DNA of 64,000 nucleotides, taken from contig OZ244984.1 in NCBI GenBank assembly GCA_965223125.1, positions 310,001-374,000 on the forward strand. Direction: 5' to 3'. Below the pieces are notes generated by a model that worked only from the letters and a program-made list of their open reading frames with translations, did no database searches and was not told the origin of the DNA. This document shows, piece by piece, positions 54,434 to 61,615 of the stretch. The stretch comes from Pacificispira sp965223125 (GTDB lineage Bacteria; Pseudomonadota; Alphaproteobacteria; UBA8366; Aestuariispiraceae). Made by a program: the position numbers and the translations under genes. The number at the start of each line of letters is the position of its first letter. The stretch's first letter is position 1.

Positions 54434-56497
54434 TCAGCCACGCCGCCGCCGACGCCGCCCGCCACCCTCGCCATCCTCATCGGAATGCGCGGATTTCTTT
54501 TCCGGCAAAGTCACCACGGCGGCGAGATTGGGGAAAGGGGCGGTCTTGTGCGGGAACGCCATCGCGCCAACGAAATGCTCCTGAAATCGCGGCTCGACAG
54601 CGGTCTCGATCTTCTCGATCCCGGCAACGATCTGTTTGATCTCGCTGCGGGAATTGCGGTTCAGCAGCGCGATCCGCGCGCCTGTTCCCGCCGCATTCCC
54701 GACCGATGCCACCATGTCCAGCGGGCAATCGGGAATCAGGCCCAGGATCATCGCGTATTTGGCATCGATATGGCTGCCGAAGGCCCCGGCCAGCACGACC
54801 CGCTCCACAGGCTTGCCCAGCTTGTCGACCAGAAGCTGCGCGCCCGCATAGAGCGCCGCCTTGGCAAGCTGGATAGCGCGGACATCGGCCTGGGTGACGC
54901 GGATTTCCGGCTCGCCGCGATGCAGGATATAGGAGAAAGTCCGTCCCTCCCCCACGAGCCGGTCCGTGATCGTCCCCTTGCGCCCGTCAACGATGCCGTC
55001 TTCGGTGATGACGCCCGCCAGGAACAGTTCGGCCAGCACTTCGATGATGCCCGATCCGCAGATACCCGAAACGCCGATCTTCTTCGTCGCCTCGGCAAAG
55101 CCCGGATCATCGGACCAGAGGTCGGAACCGATCACCTTAAAGCGCGGTTCCAGCGTTTCCGGATCGATCCGAACCCGCTCGATGGCACCGGGCGCGGCCC
55201 GCTGGCCGGAGGATATCTGCGCCCCTTCCAGCGCCGGGCCGGTCGGGCTGGAACAGGCCAGCAACCGGTCCTTGTTGCCCAGCACGATTTCCGCATTGGT
55301 CCCAACATCGACGACCAGCGTGATCTCGTCGCGATACTGCGGCCCTTCAGCCAGCACGACACCTGCGGCATCGGCCCCGACATGCCCCGCAACACAGGGC
55401 AGGAACCAGGCCCGTGCACCCGGATTGGTCTTGCCCTTCAGGTCCAGTTCCGTCGCCAGCACTTCCAGCGACTGGTTCGTCGTCAGCGCGAAGGGGGCCC
55501 AGCCAAGCTCAGTCGGGTCAATCCCCAGAATCAGATGATGCATGATCGGATTGCCGACCAGCACAAGTTCCAGAATTTCGGTTGGATTGATTTTCGATTC
55601 CGTCGTCGCCTGTCCGATCAGATAGCCAAGGCTCTCCCGCACGGCATTCGTCATCTCGACATCGCCACCCGGATTCATCATCACATAGCTGACCCGGCTC
55701 ATCAGATCCTCGCCGAAGCGGATCTGCGGGTTCATCGCCCCGACGGAATTGATCACGTCCCCTGTCTGAAGATCGGTCAGATGCACCGACATGGTGGTCG
55801 ACCCGACATCGATGGCGCAGCCATAGGCACGATCATGGAAACCGGCCCAGACATGGATCAGTTCACGACCGTTGCGAACAGCGGCGGTGACCTTCCATTC
55901 ACCCTTGCGCAATGCCTTTTGGAGGATCTGCATCACCGACAGATCAGTACGCTCGATTGTCAGGCCCCATTGCTCCAGCAATGCCTGTTCCAGTCGCTCC
56001 AGATCACCGGACGGATGGTGCATGTCCGGTTCCGCGACCTCGACATAATGCAGGCGGACGATGGGGTCGATTTCGATATTTCGGACTTCGGCACGCTTGC
56101 GAACGACCTGCTTGTGGACCTGGCTGTCGGCAGGAATGTCGATCACCAGATCGCCCTGGATGAAGCTGGAACAGCCCAGGCGACGATCCGCCTTCATCCC
56201 GCGCTTGTCCTTGTAACGCGCCTCAACGGGACCGAAATCGGAAATATTCTCCGCCTTGCTCTTCACCTTGAACTTGGTGAAATCGCCGATGGACGGCGCA
56301 ATCTGACACCGCCCACAGATACCGCGCCCGCCACAGACGGAATCCAGATCGACCCCCAACTGCCGCGCCGCCTGGAGGATCGGAGTCCCGATCGGAAAAT
56401 CACCATGCTTGCCGGATGGGGTGAAGACGACATGCGCCGTCTTCACCGATCCTGTGGCTGGAACTACTTCATTCTGAACGGTATCGGCCTCAGCCAT
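54434..56497 (-). CDS. Ferredoxin-ASKHA corrinoid protein reactivase (RamA/RACo-like, DUF4445)
   Basis: A 687-residue protein. The N-terminal [2Fe-2S] ferredoxin has Cys55, Cys61, Cys64 and Cys109 (VCGGRGICGRC and RLGCSS). The rest is an ASKHA ATPase with phosphate loops CAIDVGSTTMS and VVDVGTNAEIV. Such proteins reduce inactive Co(II) corrinoid back to Co(I) for methyl transfer. The C-terminus is a Gly/Arg tail (GGGRRRRRRG). It starts 20 bases after the methyl-THF:corrinoid methyltransferase gene. Confidence 0.9.
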   Translation of the reverse strand: MAEADTVQNEVVPATGSVKTAHVVFTPSGKHGDFPIGTPILQAARQLGVDLDSVCGGRGICGRCQIAPSIGDFTKFKVKSKAENISDFGPVEARYKDKRGMKADRRLGCSSFIQGDLVIDIPADSQVHKQVVRKRAEVRNIEIDPIVRLHYVEVAEPDMHHPSGDLERLEQALLEQWGLTIERTDLSVMQILQKALRKGEWKVTAAVRNGRELIHVWAGFHDRAYGCAIDVGSTTMSVHLTDLQTGDVINSVGAMNPQIRFGEDLMSRVSYVMMNPGGDVEMTNAVRESLGYLIGQATTESKINPTEILELVLVGNPIMHHLILGIDPTELGWAPFALTTNQSLEVLATELDLKGKTNPGARAWFLPCVAGHVGADAAGVVLAEGPQYRDEITLVVDVGTNAEIVLGNKDRLLACSSPTGPALEGAQISSGQRAAPGAIERVRIDPETLEPRFKVIGSDLWSDDPGFAEATKKIGVSGICGSGIIEVLAELFLAGVITEDGIVDGRKGTITDRLVGEGRTFSYILHRGEPEIRVTQADVRAIQLAKAALYAGAQLLVDKLGKPVERVVLAGAFGSHIDAKYAMILGLIPDCPLDMVASVGNAAGTGARIALLNRNSRSEIKQIVAGIEKIETAVEPRFQEHFVGAMAFPHKTAPFPNLAAVVTLPEKKSAHSDEDGEGGGRRRRRRG

Positions 56498-56517
56498 CAG
56501 TGCCAGTCCTGTATCAG

Positions 56518-57426
56518 TTATGCGGTACGCCGACGACGGGTGCTGCGGCCACCCCGGGCACCCTGAACTTCGCCTTCCGGCGCGGGCTCACGGAAGCGGC
56601 GGATCCAGGCAGCGCAATCCTTGTCATGTCCGGCGATCACGTCGGCACCCCAGATCGAATGCATTTCCGCCTCATGCAGCGGGTTCATGATCGCACTGGT
56701 CATGCCCGCACCAACGGCCATGGACAGGAAGGCCCCGTTCAAACCGTGGCGGTTCGGCAGGCCAAAGCTCATATTGGACGCGCCGCAAGTGGTGTTCACC
56801 TTCAATTCGTCATGCAGACGGCGGATCAGGTTCAGCGCGCCAACCCCGGCATTTCCCAACGCACCGATGGGCATCACCAGCGGATCAATCACCACATCAT
56901 GGGCAGGAATGCCGTAATCGGCGGCATGCTGCACGATCTTCTTCGCCACTTCGTAGCGCACATCCGGATCTTCGGAAATTCCGGTCTCGTCATTCGAGAT
57001 ACCAACGACGGCGCAACCATATTTCTTCACCAGTGGCAGCACCACTTCCAGGCGCTCCTCTTCCCCGGTAACGGAATTCAGCAGCGGGCGGCCCTCATAG
57101 GCGGCCAGACCCTGCTCCAGCGCCTCGACGATGGAACTGTCGATGCACAGCGGCACATCGACCAGGCTCTGCACCAGCCGGATCGCCTTCGCCAGAATAT
57201 CCGGCTCATTCGCCAGCGGAATGCCCGCATTGACGTCCAGCATATGCGCGCCTGCCGCAACCTGAGCCAGGGCATCGCTGGTGACGGTATCGAAATTGTA
57301 TTCCTTCATTTCGGCCGCCAGTTTCTTGCGTCCGGTCGGGTTGATGCGCTCACCGATCACGGTGAAGGGACGGTCAAAGCCGATGATGTGGGTTTTTGTT
57401 TTCGATTCCAGGATGGTCCGGGTCAT
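56518..57426 (-). CDS. Methyltetrahydrofolate:corrinoid methyltransferase
   Basis: About 302 residues with a pterin-binding TIM barrel: TVIGERINPTGR, HMLDVNAGIP, LCIDSS, GISNDETGI and TTCGASNMSFGLPNR are all typical of MetH pterin domains and AcsE/MtrH-like enzymes. It moves a methyl group between methyl-THF and a corrinoid protein. The C-terminus is Arg/Gly-rich (ARGGRSTRRRRTA), like the tail of its reactivase neighbour. The start is the ATG behind AAGGA. Confidence 0.9.
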   Translation of the reverse strand: MTRTILESKTKTHIIGFDRPFTVIGERINPTGRKKLAAEMKEYNFDTVTSDALAQVAAGAHMLDVNAGIPLANEPDILAKAIRLVQSLVDVPLCIDSSIVEALEQGLAAYEGRPLLNSVTGEEERLEVVLPLVKKYGCAVVGISNDETGISEDPDVRYEVAKKIVQHAADYGIPAHDVVIDPLVMPIGALGNAGVGALNLIRRLHDELKVNTTCGASNMSFGLPNRHGLNGAFLSMAVGAGMTSAIMNPLHEAEMHSIWGADVIAGHDKDCAAWIRRFREPAPEGEVQGARGGRSTRRRRTA

Positions 57427-57590
57427 TGGGCGAAGTTCCTTAAAAGGCAGTGTCGACATCGCGACAGTGATGTGGCGCGACGGTTCGAATGAGGTCGGCT
57501 CTTAGGGAGAGGAAAGTAACCGAGCGGGCGCAAGGGAACAGCGCGCCCGCGTCCATTAACGTCGGAATCGCGCCGTTCTCCATTTTGCAC

Positions 57591-57620
57591 GGAAAAGGGC
57601 CGTCGCTTTCGCCCTTTTCC
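57591..57620 (-). terminator. Stem-loop after the homocysteine-methyltransferase-like gene
   Basis: A perfect ten-base stem ggaaaagggc / gcccttttcc, 21 bases past the stop. With a second GC-rich hairpin at 57524-57550 it suggests that the downstream genes (57426 onward) are partly separated from the upstream part of the cluster. Confidence 0.6.
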
Positions 57621-57640
57621 AATACCGATTCTGATACCGG

Positions 57641-58525
57641 TCAGACCGTTTCGGACACCGGAACCGGTGCCTCAATCGGATCAGGGAAGCGGGTCCAGCT
57701 TGAAACCGGCTCCAACTCGTCCACCACCCGTTCATCACGGACCCAACCCAGAACCGGGCGGAACCCGTCTTCAGCGCGGTCGCGCAGCAGCGCATCCAGG
57801 GCTGCGGTATGTTCTGGCAGCGACCCGCCACCAATCAGGTTGACCGTGCCATCGCGCAGGGCGCTGTCCAGCCAGGCGGCGCGTCGGGCATCACCGGGTC
57901 GGAACTGAACGATGCCGTCGGCACTCTCGATGGTACGGGGCCCAAAACGCGGACCACCCTCGATCCGCTGAAGCAGGATTGCGACCCGGCTGTTCAGCTT
58001 CTCGCGGGCCTTGTTGGCCCCTTCCAGCATGGCCTGAATGCGCCCGACACCGGGCAGGACATCCAGCAGGATGCCATCGGCCCCGCCCGCGATCAGGCCT
58101 TCGACCTGGATGCAGGCGGCGGCTTCGACCTCGCCCGGGGGCAGATCCCAGCCGTCATCGCGCACCACACCCATCACGAAACGGCGGCGGCCCTGACCGG
58201 GCACGCTGTCCACCGCTTCGGCGGAAGCTTCGGCAGCCTTGTAATTGATCAGGAATGCCTCGTCTTCCAGGCCATAGGCCCGCAGGGTCAGTGGATTGGC
58301 GCGCAGGCTGTTGGTCCGCACAATATCTGCACCCGCCCTGAGGAAAGCCTTGTGGACCTCGACGATCTTGGAATAGCGCGTCAGGTTCAGCACTTCCGAA
58401 CATTCCCCGGCCCCGAAGAAGTCCCGTTCGGCATCCAGATCGAGTTCCGGCAGCTTGAGTTCCCGCGTGATCGATCCATCGGTCAACAGGACATGATGGG
58501 TGAGTGCTTCTGTAATGGTTCTCAT
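57641..58525 (-). CDS. Homocysteine S-methyltransferase-like protein lacking the zinc cysteines
   Basis: About 294 residues. The fold signature is VLLTDGSITREL, with SEVLNLTRYSKIVEVHKAFLRAGADIVRTNS, as in BHMT/MetH homocysteine domains. In those enzymes zinc is held by Cys in GxNC and a C-C pair in GGCCGTTPEH. Here the latter reads GGGSLPEH and no cysteine is found at the first position; the only cysteines are in GECSEV and AACIQV. So it probably cannot activate homocysteine in the usual way. It lies 4 bases after metF in the same operon. Confidence 0.85.
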   Translation of the reverse strand: MRTITEALTHHVLLTDGSITRELKLPELDLDAERDFFGAGECSEVLNLTRYSKIVEVHKAFLRAGADIVRTNSLRANPLTLRAYGLEDEAFLINYKAAEASAEAVDSVPGQGRRRFVMGVVRDDGWDLPPGEVEAAACIQVEGLIAGGADGILLDVLPGVGRIQAMLEGANKAREKLNSRVAILLQRIEGGPRFGPRTIESADGIVQFRPGDARRAAWLDSALRDGTVNLIGGGSLPEHTAALDALLRDRAEDGFRPVLGWVRDERVVDELEPVSSWTRFPDPIEAPVPVSETV

Positions 58526-58529
58526 GGGC

Positions 58530-59396
58530 TTACGCAGCCTCCTCTGTCTGGGGGATCCGGCAGGTGCCGGACCCGACAACACCAAGCGCACGGGCAATCG
58601 TCAAAGCATCCCGCACACGATTCAGGGTATAAAGGTGAATATGGTCAACGCCTTCCGCGATCAGACGGTCGGCAAGGGAAACGGTCGTGGCGACGGACAA
58701 TGTCCGCACGGCCTCCGGATCATCCTCCAGCCCTCCGAACCGGGCATCCAGCCAGGCCGGAATCCTCGCACCGCAACCATCGGCAAACCGGTGCAGACCC
58801 TCCAGCGAGGCAACCGGCAGCAGACCCGGTACGATGGGCTGATGGATACCGGCAGCCGCACATTCATCGCGGAACCGAAGGAAATCCTCGATGTCGAAGA
58901 AGAACTGGGTGATTGCCTGCGACGCGCCCGCCGCGAATTTGCGCTTCAGATGATCCATTTCCGCCGCGCGGGACGGGGATTTCGGATGCCCTTCCGGATA
59001 GCAGGCGACGGAAATCTCGAACCCGCCGATATCACTGAGCGCCTGGGTCAACGAGGCCGCACAGGGATGCTCGTCACCGGTTTCCGCAGGCGCATCGCCC
59101 CGCAGGGCGACAATGCGCCGGATGCCCTTTGCCTTCCAGTCCCGCGCGAGAGTATCGATCCGATCCCGGTCCTGACTGGATGCCGTCAGATGGGCGGCGA
59201 TACGATCACCAAGCCCCGTGCCGACCAGCGCGTCGATTGCCACTTCGCTGCGTTCCCGACCGGAGCCGGAGGCACCATAAGTGACAGAGACATAATCCCC
59301 GACGGCTGCCAGTCGCGCGACATTGTCTTCAAAACTCGCAGACGTGCCGGATTTCGGCGGGAAGACTTCAAAGCCCAGTCGAATGGACGTGTTCAT
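58530..59396 (-). CDS. metF: 5,10-Methylenetetrahydrofolate reductase
   Basis: A 288-residue canonical MetF: catalytic Glu in LGFEVFPPKSG, FAD-contact segments VSVTYGASGSGR, HLTASSQDRD and IVALRGDAP, plus CYPEGHPKS and ITQFFFDIEDF. It reduces methylene-THF to methyl-THF. It starts inside the stop of the ArsR-methyltransferase gene (ATGA) and is followed after 4 bases by the homocysteine-methyltransferase-like gene. Confidence 0.96.
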   Translation of the reverse strand: MNTSIRLGFEVFPPKSGTSASFEDNVARLAAVGDYVSVTYGASGSGRERSEVAIDALVGTGLGDRIAAHLTASSQDRDRIDTLARDWKAKGIRRIVALRGDAPAETGDEHPCAASLTQALSDIGGFEISVACYPEGHPKSPSRAAEMDHLKRKFAAGASQAITQFFFDIEDFLRFRDECAAAGIHQPIVPGLLPVASLEGLHRFADGCGARIPAWLDARFGGLEDDPEAVRTLSVATTVSLADRLIAEGVDHIHLYTLNRVRDALTIARALGVVGSGTCRIPQTEEAA

Positions 59397-60355
59397 GCCG
59401 CTGCCTCCGCCGAATGATTGGATTTCCGGGCACTCCAGATACAGACCGTCAGCGACCCGCCTTCCAGCCGCTGCACTGCAATCTCGCCGAACCCGGCATC
59501 GCCGAGCCAGGTTTCAATCTGCGCATCAGTAAATCCCGGCCAGCGATGGGCATGCTCGGCACGCAGTTCCGCCAGATTATGGGCTGCGAAATCGACGATC
59601 AGGATGCGCCCCTGCTGACTGAGCGCGCGGGCAGCCTCCGCAAGGGCCTGTGCCGGATCATCCGCATAGTGCAGGACCATATGCAGGACTGCCGTGTCAA
59701 AATCTCCGTCGGCACAGGGAAGCTGATACATATCAGCCTGCCGCACCTGACAGTCGGCCAGGCCTTCCCGCTCAATCGTCGCGCGGGCGAGGCGCAGCAT
59801 ATCGGGCGAGAGGTCAATCCCGACAGCGGAACGGGCGCGCGGGCCAAAGAGTTCCAGCAATTTGCCGGTTCCGGTCCCGATATCCAGCAAACGACCCAGA
59901 TTCCAGTCGCGGGTGATCGCCGTCAGTTGCTGCGTCACCGCCGCCTCATCGACATGCAGGGCACGGATACGGTCCCATTCACCGGCGTTGCGCCGAAAGT
60001 AATCCGCTGCTTCCGCATCCCATTTGCGGCGCAGACGGTCCAGGCGCTCCATGTCACGGGCCAGGATCGGGTCTTCCTGCGGCAACAGGTCCAGCACCGC
60101 CGCTGCAAAGGCCGCTGCATTCTCAGACACATCCCGGCTTCCCGCCAGCCGATAGCGCGCCCATGACCCTTCCTGATGCCGCTCCAGCACATTGCCGTCC
60201 ACCAGCAGTTTCAGATGACGCGACAGGCGCGGCTGACTCTGCCCCAGCAGACCGACAAGGTCGCTGACGGTCAGTTCCGAATGGGCACACAGATTGAGAA
60301 TCCGAAGCCGGGTCGGTTCCGCCACCGCACGCATTGCCTGAAGAAGTTTGTCCAT
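59393..60355 (-). CDS. ArsR-type regulator fused to a SAM-dependent methyltransferase domain
   Basis: A 320-residue fusion. Residues about 1-90 are an ArsR winged helix (SDLVGLLGQSQPRLSRHLKLLVDGN), and residues about 140-310 a class I methyltransferase with LLDIGTGTGKLLELFG. Fusions of this type next to metF belong to regulators of the SAM cycle (SahR-like, sensing S-adenosylhomocysteine), as I recall. It probably represses its own operon. A palindrome lies just upstream. Confidence 0.9.
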   Translation of the reverse strand: MDKLLQAMRAVAEPTRLRILNLCAHSELTVSDLVGLLGQSQPRLSRHLKLLVDGNVLERHQEGSWARYRLAGSRDVSENAAAFAAAVLDLLPQEDPILARDMERLDRLRRKWDAEAADYFRRNAGEWDRIRALHVDEAAVTQQLTAITRDWNLGRLLDIGTGTGKLLELFGPRARSAVGIDLSPDMLRLARATIEREGLADCQVRQADMYQLPCADGDFDTAVLHMVLHYADDPAQALAEAARALSQQGRILIVDFAAHNLAELRAEHAHRWPGFTDAQIETWLGDAGFGEIAVQRLEGGSLTVCIWSARKSNHSAEAAA

Positions 60356-60379
60356 AACCGCACCTCATAATCTGATACA

Positions 60380-60401
60380 GACATAACAATATCTTTATGT
60401 C
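60380..60401. promoter_or_regulatory. Palindromic operator upstream of the ArsR-methyltransferase gene
   Basis: Inverted repeat GACATAA / TTATGTC with an eight-base spacer, 25 bases before the start codon and in the AT-rich divergent region. Good candidate for autoregulation by the downstream ArsR-type protein. Confidence 0.7.
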
Positions 60402-60500
60402 CTGTTGTCAATGAAAATTATTACATATACCAATTTACAAAAACCAGTATTTTATACATTATACGACCAATCAGAGAATGGCTGTATAGGAGATGCGGCT

Positions 60501-61580
60501 ATGTTTCGGCAAAAAATTGCGCGTTTCGCTGTTTATCTTTCTGTCCTAACAACGGCTTCCATTATTACTTCGTCGCTGTGTTTAGCTGATGGACTTGAAT
60601 ACACGGAGACCAATCTCGTAGGCGCCGACCTCGTTGCTTTTAATCACTATAGAAAACATGGTGCATATTATTTGACGTCTCATTATCAAGAGCGAGCAGG
60701 CGACACCTACGTGATGCCAAATATGCGCCCGGTTAAACCAATAATGGATTGTTACAGAAATGTATCCATTCCTACGCCACTAAATCAGGGGGCAGAAAAT
60801 TCAACCGATAATGAAGCGTTAGACATAAATATTGAGATCGAAGGGAAATGGTTTTACTCGGCCAATATCAAAATAAAATTGCTAATAAAACCAAACTATG
60901 AAGTAAATTTATCAGAAACTTCATTATCACAAGTTGATGATAAATTTAAGGAAAAAAATAATTGGCGGCTCGATAAATGCCCTTGGTTAGAGTATTTATT
61001 CATTAATAATCAATTTGATGGAATACACATTCCTATTCATACAGTTTTTTATGCTGAAGGGAGTTTTAAATCTGATCTTGAGCTCAAGGTGACTGCATCA
61101 GCAGAATTTGAAACAAGCAAAATTACAGAAATTGTGGAGAAATTAAAAACAGAACTTAAAGGTTCTGGATTCGAAAATCTGATCCCTGATTTCAAGTTGC
61201 GGGCTGCTGTTTCAGGTGGATATGCGAAAATCACTGAACACAGACGTTCGCTCAATGAAGTTACACCTACTGCTTTCATACCTTATCTCATAAATAAGGA
61301 AGCAATGAACATATATCTCAGCGTAGTCGGGTACGGAGGTGACTTGCTTGAGAAATATGCCTTTTCCCTCAGATCTCCAGAAAATGCTGCGCGTTTTCTT
61401 AACGATTTTCCTCAGTTACGTATGAACCTCACATCTGAAACATTTGTCCCTCCGTTGCTAAGATCAGGTGAAGTGGAGATTTATTCTCCGGATAATAACA
61501 ACCATGCAGTAGCTATCAGTGCCGAACTGTTTTTCATTCAAGCAAATGCGCTAGCCTCGCAACTAGACTTACAGAAGTAA
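60501..61580 (+). CDS. Secreted protein of unknown function, AT-rich and probably acquired
   Basis: A 359-residue protein preceded by GGAGA eight bases before the ATG. The signal peptide has core FAVYLSVLTTASIITSSLC and a likely cleavage after CLA. The mature protein is beta-rich, with two cysteines (MDCYRN and DKCPWL) that could pair. I do not recognise the family. It is strongly AT-rich beside GC-rich neighbours and has different codon use, so it was probably transferred in. It stands alone between the divergent one-carbon cluster and ppdK. Confidence 0.75.
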   Translation: MFRQKIARFAVYLSVLTTASIITSSLCLADGLEYTETNLVGADLVAFNHYRKHGAYYLTSHYQERAGDTYVMPNMRPVKPIMDCYRNVSIPTPLNQGAENSTDNEALDINIEIEGKWFYSANIKIKLLIKPNYEVNLSETSLSQVDDKFKEKNNWRLDKCPWLEYLFINNQFDGIHIPIHTVFYAEGSFKSDLELKVTASAEFETSKITEIVEKLKTELKGSGFENLIPDFKLRAAVSGGYAKITEHRRSLNEVTPTAFIPYLINKEAMNIYLSVVGYGGDLLEKYAFSLRSPENAARFLNDFPQLRMNLTSETFVPPLLRSGEVEIYSPDNNNHAVAISAELFFIQANALASQLDLQK

Positions 61581-61615
61581 GACCAATTATTCTGAAAAAC
61601 AGACGCATTGATGTA

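Noticed and set aside
54485..56566. A very long open frame on the plus strand opposite the ASKHA reactivase gene
   Set aside because: It mirrors the third-position GC bias of the real gene; the product is low in family features, while the minus-strand protein has clear ferredoxin and ASKHA motifs.
57427..57640. SAM or SAH riboswitch, or a small corrinoid-protein gene, in the gap inside the one-carbon cluster
   Set aside because: Only hairpins are seen; no riboswitch core could be matched and no open frame long enough for a B12-binding domain exists.
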